A stretch of DNA of 32,676 bases from Clostridia bacterium (GTDB lineage Bacteria > Bacillota > Clostridia > Christensenellales > Aristaeellaceae): assembly GCA_017512675.1 (NCBI GenBank), contig JAFWEY010000147.1:1-32676 (forward strand). Direction: 5' to 3'. The notes beneath the pieces are model-generated. The model searched no databases. It was not told the DNA's origin and saw only the letters and a list, made by a program, of their open reading frames with translations. Shown here in pieces: positions 25,683 to 32,676 of the stretch. The position numbers and the translations under genes were made by a program. Numbering within the stretch: the stretch's first letter is position 1; the number at the start of each line of letters is the position of its first letter.

Positions 25683-26045
25683 ATGGATTACCGTACTCTG
25701 TACGCAAAAACAGTGGCCGATCTGAAAAATCTGGCCAAGGCCGAAGGCATCAAATTGCCGGCAGGTATGAAAAAAAACGAACTGGTAGCATATCTCGCTG
25801 CGGAAACAGAAAAAAAAGAGGCTGATGCCCGCGCGGCGAAGGAAGCCGCTGCATTATCGTCCGCCAGGGAAATCAAAACCGAACCCGCCAAAGCGCCCGC
25901 ATCCGGGAAAGCCGCGGCGGAGAAGAAATCCTCGTCGGAGAAGAAACCCGCCGCGGGGAAGAAGGACGCGCCGGCGGCGGACCAGAAGAAAAAGCCCGCC
26001 GATAAGCAGCCAAGGGCGGCGGAGAAGGAAGCCGGTTCCGCATAA
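25683..26045 (+). CDS. rho: Rho N-terminal segment, ended by a TAA that may split rho
   Basis: 120 residues. Residues 1-40 form a SAP-like Rho_N domain (TVADLKNLAKAEGIKLP, MKKNELVAYL); the rest is Ala/Lys/Glu/Pro-rich and disordered. The ATG follows AGGAGG, the best ribosome binding site in this locus. The TAA at 26043-26045 is followed in the same frame, with no other stop, by the rest of rho. The 48 nt between TAA and the GTG at 26094 read as the same kind of basic low-complexity sequence. I infer that 25683-27959 is, or recently was, a single 758-codon gene. A genuine separate small Rho_N protein is the alternative. Confidence 0.75.
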   Translation: MDYRTLYAKTVADLKNLAKAEGIKLPAGMKKNELVAYLAAETEKKEADARAAKEAAALSSAREIKTEPAKAPASGKAAAEKKSSSEKKPAAGKKDAPAADQKKKPADKQPRAAEKEAGSA

Positions 26046-26093
26046 TCAGCCGCCCGCAAGGCCGGCCGGCCGCGCAGGAATCCGTCTTCCGCG

Positions 26094-27959
26094 GTGAAGA
26101 GTAAGCAGAGCGCGGAACAGACGGTGCCGGCAAACGATGCGGAGAAGGCGGAAACGCCCGCGGCGGCGGAGAAACAGCCTGAAACAGCGAAGTCTGCGCC
26201 GGCAGCTCCGGAAACGAACGCACGTTCCGCGCCGGCGGAGCCGGTGAAAGCGCAGGTGCAGCAGACGTCCGCGCAGGATTCACCTGCACGGGGCGCTGCC
26301 CGCCGCGAGCAGGCGCCGCAGATGCGCGGCGGCCCGCGTTCCCAGCAGAATTGGAACGCCTCCCGGACGCAGAATCAGGGCGCGTTTTCCCAGAATGCTT
26401 CCTATCAGCGGCGAAACAATTACACGCGGACGGACCCAACCCGCCAGAACGGCGGCGCTGTCGGCACTGCTCCGAACAGCGTACAGCAGCCGGGACGCAG
26501 GGAGCAGGCGCAGCAATACGCCGCCGATTCATTCCGGCGGAACTCCGCTGCCGCACAGCAGGCTGCCTATCCGGTGCGCAGGCAGGACTCCCCGCTGCAG
26601 CAGCTTTCAGCGCCCGTTGGGCCTTCCGACACCAGAGACACCAGAACGGAAGCTGCGACGGTGACGGGAACCGGGGAAGCCGGCGCGCCGAACCTGCAGG
26701 GCGATGCGAGAGCACGCGTTCCGTACGATTTCCAGCGCGGTCAGTCCGCACCTGCGGCGCCTGGAATTTCCGATCGCGGCGCCGAAGCGCTGAGCCAGGG
26801 GGAAATCGGCGAAGGCGCGGGAGTACTGGAGATTCATCCGGACGGCTACGGCTTTTTGCGCGCTGACAATTACCTTCCGGGCTCCGGCGACGCCTATGTG
26901 TCGATCGCCCAAATCCGCCGCTTCAATCTGCGAACCGGCGATTACATCACCGGCAAAACGCGGCCTGTTCGCGAAGGAGACCGCTACGGCGGGCTGATCT
27001 ACATCAACACGATCAACGGCTTGCTGCCGGATGAGGCGATGCGCCGCAAACGGTTCGAGGAACTGACGCCGCTGTATCCGGACGAGCGCATCACGCTGGA
27101 AACCCCGGGCGAAAAAAGCGACATGGCGCTTCGGGTCATCGATATGATGGCGCCCATCGGCAAGGGGCAGAGGGGACTGATCGTTTCCCAGCCCAAGGCA
27201 GGCAAAACGGTGCTGCTGAAAAAGATCGCCAACGCGATCACGAAGAACCATCCGGACATTCATCTGATCGTTCTTCTGATCGATGAGCGGCCGGAGGAAG
27301 TCACCGACATGCAGCGTTCGATCGACGGCGAGGTCGTCTACTCCACGTTCGATGAAGTGCCGGAGAATCACACCCGCTGCGCCGAAATGGTGTTGGAACG
27401 GGCACAGCGGCTGGTGGAGTGCGGCAAGGATGTGGTGATCCTTCTCGATTCGCTGACCAGACTTGCCCGCGCCTATAACCTGGTAATCCCGCCCACCGGC
27501 CGCACGCTGTCCGGCGGCATCGACCCCGGCGCGCTGCACAAGCCCAAGCGCTTCTTCGGCGCGGCCCGCAACATCGAATTCGGCGGCAGCCTGACCATCA
27601 TCGCGACCGCGCTGGTGGAAACCGGATCCCGCGCGGACGACATCATCTACGAAGAGTTCAAGGGCACCGGCAACATGGAACTGCATCTGGACCGCAAGCT
27701 GTCCGAAAAGCGCATATTCCCGGCAATCGATATGAACAAGTCGGGAACCCGGCGCGATGATCTCCTCCTCGACGCGGAGGAAATGGAAGGCGAACTGGCG
27801 GTGCGCAGGCTGCTGAGCAACGCCGGCAACCAGGAAACAGCCGAACAGCTGATCGGCATGATCGACAAAACCCAGAACAACCGCGAGTTCTTCCAGCGGC
27901 TGAAGGGCTGGGTCGCGATCTACGAAAAGGAAGGGTATACGCTGAACGGACGAATGTAA
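26094..27959 (+). CDS. rho: transcription termination factor Rho, core portion
   Basis: Up to 621 residues. Residues 1-230 are disordered: Ala/Glu/Pro first, then a Gln/Asn/Arg-rich stretch (about 85-165). The RNA-binding domain follows ([31 protein letters not shown]), then the hexameric ATPase with Walker A QPKAGKT (K371, T372), [12 protein letters not shown], and Walker [17 protein letters not shown]. The later motifs [12 protein letters not shown] and MNKSGTRR complete the catalytic core. The GTG at 26094 has only a poor AGGA about 14 nt upstream, so the natural start is doubtful. It is in frame with the Rho_N segment at 25683, separated by one TAA. The core is complete and should be active if translated. 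Confidence 0.93.
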   Translation: MKSKQSAEQTVPANDAEKAETPAAAEKQPETAKSAPAAPETNARSAPAEPVKAQVQQTSAQDSPARGAARREQAPQMRGGPRSQQNWNASRTQNQGAFSQNASYQRRNNYTRTDPTRQNGGAVGTAPNSVQQPGRREQAQQYAADSFRRNSAAAQQAAYPVRRQDSPLQQLSAPVGPSDTRDTRTEAATVTGTGEAGAPNLQGDARARVPYDFQRGQSAPAAPGISDRGAEALSQGEIGEGAGVLEIHPDGYGFLRADNYLPGSGDAYVSIAQIRRFNLRTGDYITGKTRPVREGDRYGGLIYINTINGLLPDEAMRRKRFEELTPLYPDERITLETPGEKSDMALRVIDMMAPIGKGQRGLIVSQPKAGKTVLLKKIANAITKNHPDIHLIVLLIDERPEEVTDMQRSIDGEVVYSTFDEVPENHTRCAEMVLERAQRLVECGKDVVILLDSLTRLARAYNLVIPPTGRTLSGGIDPGALHKPKRFFGAARNIEFGGSLTIIATALVETGSRADDIIYEEFKGTGNMELHLDRKLSEKRIFPAIDMNKSGTRRDDLLLDAEEMEGELAVRRLLSNAGNQETAEQLIGMIDKTQNNREFFQRLKGWVAIYEKEGYTLNGRM

Positions 27960-27994
27960 AGCGGCGGTGCAAGAGAATCGGTTGTCTGATATGT

Positions 27995-28028
27995 TGTACC
28001 CTAGTGGCGATGCTGCCGCGAGGGTACA
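27995..28028 (+). other. strong inverted repeat after rho, without a T run
   Basis: TGTACCCT (27995-28002) pairs with AGGGTACA (28021-28028), and GTGGC (28004-28008) pairs with GCCGC (28015-28019) inside it past one mismatch. No T tract follows, so it is not a standard intrinsic terminator. It may end rho transcription in another way, protect the mRNA 3' end, or be a protein-binding dyad. Confidence 0.4.
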
Positions 28029-28150
28029 GTATTATCCTGCGACGCCGTTGACCCAGCCCGCCCGGCATGCTTATGATGCAATTTAACGGATTGGCGTTTT
28101 GCACTGCTTCGCTGCTGTTTGCTCAGAGTTTGGGATGGACCCGCGAAATT

Positions 28151-28209
28151 ACCGCAAACAAAAGAGGCATGCTTGCGCGTATTGCGCGTCCGCTAAGCAT
28201 GCCTGCGGT
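28151..28209 (-). terminator. terminator for the small acidic-protein gene
   Basis: AGGCATGCTT (28165-28174) pairs perfectly with AAGCATGCCT (28195-28204). Read on the minus strand the stem is followed by CTTTTGTTTG, so it terminates the gene at 28238-28765. ACCGCA/TGCGGT at 28151-28156 and 28204-28209 extend the dyad. On the + strand the tail (TGCGGTTTCTTCTTC) is weaker but could also stop readthrough from rho. Confidence 0.65.
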
Positions 28210-28237
28210 TTCTTCTTCACGCGGTCAGACTCGATTG

Positions 28238-28765
28238 TCACACCTGGGCGAATGTTATGCCGGAGGATTCCGGGATCTCCCAATCGAAGCTCCCGTCTTC
28301 CGACGGCCATTCGGGCGTGCTTTCGTCATCGAAGGGATCGAATTCACTGCTGGGATTGTCTGAATCTGCTTCGTCGTCTCCCGTGCCGAAATCATCTTCC
28401 CGGTATTGCCTGTCTTCGTCGTAGAGCCAGTCGGAATCGTCCATAAGGAACCCTTCCCAGTTTTCATCCGCGTCCCCGGCCTGCCATGCGAATTGGCTTC
28501 CGTCCTCAAACGGTTCCTGTTCCGCACCGTACGCCCGATTGAATCCCCTGTGCTTTCCGTTTCGCCCGATCGTGCGGAATCCGGCGATATCCGTTTCATC
28601 CGCTGCGAAGGACTCTGCAGCCTGCGGCTGCAGGCTTTCTCCCGCTCTTGCGGCCAAACCCCGGCTGCCGGCGATCACCGCCAGTGTCAGGACCATCGTT
28701 CCGAAAAGCGCGGCTGCGCTGATTGCTGCGCGTCTCTTCAGCATTCTGCGTGTACTGCGTTTCAT
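28238..28765 (-). CDS. small membrane-anchored acidic protein of unknown function
   Basis: 175 residues; I do not recognise the family. A basic N terminus with several Arg and Lys (1-12) and a hydrophobic segment (about 13-33) form a signal anchor or signal peptide. The rest is extracytoplasmic and very acidic: Asp/Glu-rich with scattered Trp, Phe and Tyr and no Cys (for example DDSDWLYDEDRQYREDDFG and PSEDGSFDWEIPESSG). Such sequence suggests a disordered, perhaps cation-binding or scaffold-like region. The gene looks real: GGAGG lies 10 nt before its ATG, and a good terminator follows. It lies downstream of the LysR gene on the same strand, 244 nt away, with no terminator I can see between them. 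Confidence 0.7.
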   Translation of the reverse strand: MKRSTRRMLKRRAAISAAALFGTMVLTLAVIAGSRGLAARAGESLQPQAAESFAADETDIAGFRTIGRNGKHRGFNRAYGAEQEPFEDGSQFAWQAGDADENWEGFLMDDSDWLYDEDRQYREDDFGTGDDEADSDNPSSEFDPFDDESTPEWPSEDGSFDWEIPESSGITFAQV

Positions 28766-29009
28766 TTTCGTATTGCCTCCTTGCTTTGTCCGTTTTACGG
28801 GATGAGTATACGCCTGGAAACTAAAACGAACTTAAGGAAGTACGGCATAATTCCGATATGGAGGATCGGTTCTTTCGCCGCAGCGGCTGCGCGGTTCGGA
28901 ATACGGCGATGCCATAGACGGAAATCCTGGCGTGACGATGATGGAACCCGGGGATCGGCTTGGGAATCGTCCCGCTCCTGTTTGAGGCACGGCCGACAGA
29001 AACTGGAGA

Positions 29010-29921
29010 TCACAATTCTTCCAGGGAAGGGAATTGCCAGGCGGCGAGCAGAAAATCCAAAACCTGCCGTGCGGCATCAGAAAGGGGGATCCCTTTTTTG
29101 ATCAGCAGGTAGATTTGGGACCTCAGCAAATTGGTATGGAACGGAACCAGCCGCACAACAGCGGGGTTCAGCAAAGGAGCGTGAGGCTCGGCGCAGAGCA
29201 TCATGGCTTTTAAAGGAAGAACCTGCTGAAACACAGTATCGTACAGGGAAAAGCTGGCGTCGATAAATTTGGGCTGTGCGCTGCTCGGCAGTGCGCGCAT
29301 GATTTGCAGCCGGTCAAACTGCTCTTTTTTCGGAAAAACAAGCAATTGCCGCTTCAGGTCGTCTATTCCGAGGACGCTGTGATTTGCCAGAGGATGGTCG
29401 TGACACATTGCCATGTACCATTTGAAGTCAAACAGTTTTCGGCATTCAAATTCTTCCGGTACGGACGGAAAAGCGCTGAAACCGAAATCCAGCTGCCCAT
29501 CTAAAATCGATTTTTCAATCTCGTTTGGGCCGGCATTCATATGGTATAAGTCGATGGATGGATAGAAAGACCTGCATCGGTCCAGCGCGACAATGCTCAG
29601 GCGGGACATTGAACCCATATGGCCGATCAGGGTTCCGATATGGATCGAACCGCTGATTGCCTGTGTTCGGCTTTTGATGCGATATGAAAGGGTGTCGATT
29701 TGCGCGACGAGATCCTCAGTTTCCCTCATGAGAAGAACGCCGTAATCCGTCGGTGTCACACCGTGGCTGTCGCGGATGAACAGCGAAACGCCCAATTCGT
29801 CTTCCAGGTTCTTGAGCATTCTGGATATGGCCTGCTGACTGACGAACAGGCTGTGCGAAGCCTTCTGCATGCTTCCGTCCCGGAAGACCTGCTGAAAATA
29901 CCGGAGTTGTTTGATGTCCAT
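29010..29921 (-). CDS. LysR-family transcriptional regulator
   Basis: A 303-residue LTTR. Residues 1-60 are the winged helix-turn-helix (MDIKQLRYFQQVFRDGSMQ, SQQAISRMLKNLEDELGVSLF). Residues about 90-300 are the type-2 periplasmic-binding-protein-like effector domain (GSIHIGTLIGHM and LDFGFSAFP stretches). The ATG follows AGGAGG with 7 nt spacing. It is divergent from the reductase at 30106 with an operator-like array between them, the classic LTTR layout, so it probably activates that gene when the reductase substrate is present. Its own promoter is at 29942-29970. Confidence 0.93.
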   Translation of the reverse strand: MDIKQLRYFQQVFRDGSMQKASHSLFVSQQAISRMLKNLEDELGVSLFIRDSHGVTPTDYGVLLMRETEDLVAQIDTLSYRIKSRTQAISGSIHIGTLIGHMGSMSRLSIVALDRCRSFYPSIDLYHMNAGPNEIEKSILDGQLDFGFSAFPSVPEEFECRKLFDFKWYMAMCHDHPLANHSVLGIDDLKRQLLVFPKKEQFDRLQIMRALPSSAQPKFIDASFSLYDTVFQQVLPLKAMMLCAEPHAPLLNPAVVRLVPFHTNLLRSQIYLLIKKGIPLSDAARQVLDFLLAAWQFPSLEEL

Positions 29922-29941
29922 AGGCCGCCTCCTCAGCCGTT

Positions 29942-29970
29942 ATTATAAAGCGCTCATTCCACAAAGTCAA
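29942..29970 (-). promoter_or_regulatory. promoter for the LysR gene
   Basis: On the minus strand TTGACT (29970-29965) and TATAAT (29947-29942) are 17 bases apart. Transcription would start about 15 nt before the ATG. This is a stronger promoter than the divergent one. Confidence 0.7.
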
Positions 29971-29988
29971 GTTGATGACCATTGCTGT

Positions 29989-30020
29989 GATACAAACGGA
30001 AATTGTATCTTGGGTACAAT
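29989..30020. promoter_or_regulatory. LysR operator candidate: three half-sites spaced by 12 bases
   Basis: TACAA (29991-29995), TTGTA (30003-30007) and TACAA (30015-30019) alternate in orientation with exactly 7 bases between neighbours. GATACAA/TTGTATC (29989-29995 with 30003-30009) and ATTGTA/TACAAT (30002-30007 with 30015-30020) are both perfect dyads that share the middle half-site. The second contains a T-N11-A core. The array would lie at about -77 to -46 of the reductase promoter, where LTTR activators bind. Confidence 0.6.
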
Positions 30021-30030
30021 TATAATCTGA

Positions 30031-30059
30031 TTTTAACTTTTGCCCTCTCCCTGTATAAT
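30031..30059 (+). promoter_or_regulatory. activator-dependent promoter for the reductase
   Basis: A perfect TATAAT (30054-30059) lacks a good -35; the hexamer 17 bases upstream is TTTTAA. This is the pattern of a promoter that needs an activator such as the divergent LysR protein. Confidence 0.55.
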
Positions 30060-30105
30060 GGATGCAGGGCCTTTGGCAAATTGAAAAAGAAGGAGTGAAT
30101 CGGCG

Positions 30106-32406
30106 ATGAAGAAATGGCTGGTATGCTTGACGGTTCTCTGCATGCTGGCATCCTGCGCCTGCGCTGAGCAGGCCACGGGAACGGCGATGGGATTCGGCGG
30201 AGAAGTCACGGTGACTCTGACAGTGGAAGACGGGAAGGTTGTTGCCGCGGAGGCAACCGGCGCGAATGAAACGCCTGGTGTAGGCGGTCAGGCCATCGAA
30301 AAACTGCCGCAGGCGATGGTGGAAGCAGGCGGCATAGAAGTTGACGGCCTTGCGGGAGCGACATTTTCTTCAAACGCGATACTGGCGGCCGCAAAGGCGG
30401 CTTATAACGCGGCAACCGGGAGCGGGCAGGAAATCGCTGAAGTCAAGATGACGCCGGGCACCTATACGAATAAAGTGTGGGCGTTCTCGGTCGACACGCA
30501 GATGGATGTGTCGGTTACAGTAAGCGAAACGAAGATCGAGGACATCCAGATCGGCGTGAACGGAGAAACGGGTTCGGTGCTGAACAGCGCGAAAAAGCTG
30601 TTGATTCCGCGGATTCTGGAGAATCAGTCCTATGCGGTGGATGCGGTTACCGGTGCCACCGGTTCCTCCTCCGGCATCAAGCAGGGCGTACGCCTTGCGA
30701 TTGAGCAGGCGCTGGCAGCTGCCGGTACCGACGCTTCGGCGATCGCAGCTTTCGAAACGATTCCGGAGAAGGTTACGGATGCGGTTGAAGAGCTGACCTA
30801 CGACGTCGTTGTTGTGGGAATGGGCGGCACGGGCTGCGCCGCGGCGATGAGTGCAGTGGAAGCGCAGATCGCGCAGGGCAGGGAAGTATCTGTCCTGGCA
30901 ATCGATAAAGCGGGCAGATACGGCGGAACATCTTCTGTAACCTCGGAAATGATGGCGATCAATCCTCCGCGTTACATGGAAGCGCACAATGCGGAAGTGG
31001 CCAAGATCCAGCTGGGTGTCTTTGAACGTCCGCTGGAAGACACCAGAACCGATAAATCGCAGTACGTCGTCAAGGACGAGATGAAGAAGGAATGGCTGAA
31101 CTATACCGAAGGCGATGCCAAGGAGGAAATGGTCGACCTGATGCTGGATAATTCCGGGCCGACGCTGGACTGGCTGATGTACGACCATGGATTCTACTTC
31201 GGTCATCCGCAGCTGGGCGTGGATTTGTCGGCAATCTACTTCTGCGTATTCCAGTACAATGAATCCTTTATGGACAATAAGGATATCATAGCCAGCTACT
31301 TTGATCACATCATAAAGGATTACAAGTACCACGGCGGCGAGTACCTTCTGGAGACGGAAGGGTATGAGCTGATTTGCGAAGACGGCAAAGTGACCGGCGT
31401 ACTTGCGCGGAAGGCCGACGGAACGCAGTGCATAATCCATGCGGGTTCGGTGATCCTCGCCACAGGCGGATTCGGAGGCAACGGTGAAATGACGACGGAA
31501 CTGCTGAAGAATCCGTATTATCCGCTGGACGGATCCTATCGAATGGTGGGCATGACGCAGAACGACGGAAAGATGATCCAGGCCGCAATGAACATCGGCG
31601 CGGCGACTTACAATATCGACATGACCCCGATCGTCCATATCGGCGGCAGCAGAATGCTGATTCATGAGTTTGACACAAAAACGGTGGAGATCGATGGAGT
31701 GAAAAAGAAATTCGCGCTGAACGATATTCCGATGATCATGGCGATTACCGGAAACGCGCTGTCAGTGGACCGCAACGGTTCACGGTTTACGGACGAATCC
31801 GGCCTGGGATTCCTGGAACCGTGGAAGGGTGGTCCGACGTTCTATTCGATCTGGTCCGCGGATGAAGTCGAGCATGTCAGGGAAAGCGGATTTGACTATG
31901 TCTCCGTTGGCGCTTTCATCAATCAGGGCGGCGTGCCTGCGAAGTATCCCATTGAGAACATCTACGAGGTCATCGACAGATGCGTCGAAATAGGCGCGAT
32001 GTACAAATTCGACACATTGGATGATATGGCGCAGGAACTCGGAATGGATGCCGATACGCTGAAGGCGACCGTCGAAGAGTACAATGCGTTCTGTGCAGCC
32101 GGATCGGATGAGGCGTTCCGGAAGAACGCGGACTATCTCGTCGCCATCGAAGAGGGACCGTACTATGTCTCCGTTGGCGCACCGTATGCCTACAGCACGG
32201 TGGGCGGGCTTGATGTGAACACCAGTCTGCAGGTTCTGGATACCGCCGGGGAACCGATCGAGGGTCTCTTCGCGGCAGGAACGGATTGCCTCGGCGTGCT
32301 GCTTTCGAACAAGAAAGCGTACGTCGTCTATGGCGGCTGCGCACAGGGATGGGCATTCACTTCCGGCAAACTGGCAGGCGCCAGCGCTGTTGAGCTGCTC
32401 GGGTGA
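30106..32406 (+). CDS. secreted tandem-FMN / FAD flavoprotein reductase of unknown substrate
   Basis: A 766-residue exported flavoenzyme. The signal sequence ends with a lipobox-like L14-A-S-C17, so it is probably a lipoprotein. Two FMN-binding domains follow, each with a covalent-FMN motif: D80-GLAGAT86 and D179-AVTGAT185. An FAD_binding_2 domain starts at YDVVVVGMGGTG (232-243), with GGTSSV and LATGGFGGN further on. In flavocytochrome c fumarate reductases the catalytic His lies in HTMGG and an essential Arg in GANRLGGN. Here they read STVGG (S697) and SNKKAYVVYGG (K736), so fumarate is unlikely to be the substrate. The layout matches the extracellular flavin reductases that gut anaerobes use to respire small organic acceptors; electrons would pass FMN to FMN to FAD. 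ATG 30106 follows AAGGAGTG. The divergent LysR gene probably controls it. Confidence 0.88.
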   Translation: MKKWLVCLTVLCMLASCACAEQATGTAMGFGGEVTVTLTVEDGKVVAAEATGANETPGVGGQAIEKLPQAMVEAGGIEVDGLAGATFSSNAILAAAKAAYNAATGSGQEIAEVKMTPGTYTNKVWAFSVDTQMDVSVTVSETKIEDIQIGVNGETGSVLNSAKKLLIPRILENQSYAVDAVTGATGSSSGIKQGVRLAIEQALAAAGTDASAIAAFETIPEKVTDAVEELTYDVVVVGMGGTGCAAAMSAVEAQIAQGREVSVLAIDKAGRYGGTSSVTSEMMAINPPRYMEAHNAEVAKIQLGVFERPLEDTRTDKSQYVVKDEMKKEWLNYTEGDAKEEMVDLMLDNSGPTLDWLMYDHGFYFGHPQLGVDLSAIYFCVFQYNESFMDNKDIIASYFDHIIKDYKYHGGEYLLETEGYELICEDGKVTGVLARKADGTQCIIHAGSVILATGGFGGNGEMTTELLKNPYYPLDGSYRMVGMTQNDGKMIQAAMNIGAATYNIDMTPIVHIGGSRMLIHEFDTKTVEIDGVKKKFALNDIPMIMAITGNALSVDRNGSRFTDESGLGFLEPWKGGPTFYSIWSADEVEHVRESGFDYVSVGAFINQGGVPAKYPIENIYEVIDRCVEIGAMYKFDTLDDMAQELGMDADTLKATVEEYNAFCAAGSDEAFRKNADYLVAIEEGPYYVSVGAPYAYSTVGGLDVNTSLQVLDTAGEPIEGLFAAGTDCLGVLLSNKKAYVVYGGCAQGWAFTSGKLAGASAVELLG

Positions 32407-32444
32407 GGAATGGTCCCCAAAAACCGCCATTGAGATTTTGAACG

Positions 32445-32480
32445 GCCGCAGGGTTATGCCCTGCGGCTGCCCTTGCTTCG
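32445..32480 (+). terminator. terminator after the reductase gene
   Basis: GCCGCAGGG (32445-32453) pairs with CCCTGCGGC (32459-32467) around TTATG. The tail TGCCCTTGCTTCG is only weakly T-rich. It lies 38 nt after the stop codon. Confidence 0.5.
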
Positions 32481-32523
32481 CATAAATGAACATCCCCCTG
32501 CCCTTCGCGGGAGCAGGGGGATG
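32480..32523 (-). terminator. terminator for the SH3-domain gene
   Basis: CATCCCCCTGC (32491-32501) pairs perfectly with GCAGGGGGATG (32513-32523). Read on the minus strand it is followed by TTCATTTATG and lies 20 nt after the stop of the partial gene. It also separates two convergent transcripts. Confidence 0.6.
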
Positions 32524-32542
32524 TCTTCAGCGTGTTTTGCCG

Positions 32543-32676
32543 TCATACGATCTTCGAGTACTTGGAGGAGACCCAGGCGGCCTTTCCGGCGTAGCGGACC
32601 TTGTACCAGACCACGCCGCGCTTGTCCTTCTTCAGTTCGCCCAGGAATTCCAGCTCCGTGCCCGCGGCGACCGTGC
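32543..32676 (-). CDS. SH3-domain protein, C-terminal end only
   Basis: The last 43 or so codons of a minus-strand gene that continues past the right edge. The translation contains GTELEFLGELKKDKRGVVWY and ends KAAWVSSKYSKIV, the pattern of a bacterial SH3 (SH3b/SH3_3) domain: a turn, W-Y-K-V, then G-x-x-x-W-V. Such domains usually sit at the end of secreted wall hydrolases or wall-binding proteins. What precedes it cannot be seen. A matching terminator (32480-32523) supports the gene. Confidence 0.75.
   Translation of the reverse strand, partial: TVAAGTELEFLGELKKDKRGVVWYKVRYAGKAAWVSSKYSKIV

Noticed and set aside
28406-29101. 231-codon + strand frame across the small acidic gene
   Set aside because: The minus-strand gene has the ribosome binding site, membrane anchor and terminator; the + frame has none of these.

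Overview
The window is a GC-rich bacterial chromosome segment. It has AGGAGG-type ribosome binding sites, frequent GTG and TTG starts, TTGACA/TATAAT-type promoters, and gene orders typical of Bacillota: maf-mreB-mreC-mreD-mrdA-minD-rodA, prmA-rsmE-mtaB-HIT-rpsU, and tgt-yajC. Together with the RsbW/STAS-type proteins this points to a GC-rich member of the Clostridia, probably an uncultured gut or anaerobe lineage. The lineage is my inference; no rRNA gene is present to anchor it. Almost everything is on the + strand. The exceptions are the right-hand part (a small acidic anchored protein and a LysR regulator) and a partial SH3-domain gene at the right edge.

Layout. 1-455 holds tandem hairpins and terminators, a possible small RNA, and a promoter with a structured leader. 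456-1520 is a mutarotase-like protein of unknown function. 1735-3444 is a secreted 5'-nucleotidase/cyclic phosphodiesterase. 3665-5481 is a two-gene chromate-transporter pair and a 5-formyltetrahydrofolate cyclo-ligase; two probable single-base homopolymer frameshifts lie here. 5573-8354 is an operon of a UDP-glucuronate 4-epimerase, a STAS-kinase fusion and an RsbW-like ATPase. 8731-16635 is the cell-elongation operon, with an MreB-like protein whose ATPase residues are degenerate. 16785-20309 carries ugd, tgt, yajC and a cytidylate-kinase-like protein. 20566-24235 is the translation/RNA-modification cluster ending in ribosomal protein S21. 24459-25451 is a DLPY-motif methyltransferase. 25683-27959 is rho, read in one frame but interrupted by a single TAA. 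28238-32406 is a small acidic protein, a LysR regulator, and a divergent secreted FMN/FMN/FAD reductase. A truncated SH3-domain gene enters from the right edge.

How the genes work together. The mre/mrdA/rodA genes encode the lateral wall synthesis machine. Ugd makes UDP-glucuronate and the epimerase can convert it to UDP-galacturonate, so the two separated loci could supply one surface-polysaccharide precursor. The STAS-kinase and RsbW-like pair looks like a partner-switching module. The LysR/reductase pair looks like an inducible extracytoplasmic electron-acceptor system: a regular three-half-site dyad array lies between the two promoters.

The most worthwhile items are the degenerate MreB, the in-frame stop in rho, the STAS-kinase/RsbW operon, and the tandem-FMN reductase that lacks the fumarate-reductase catalytic residues.
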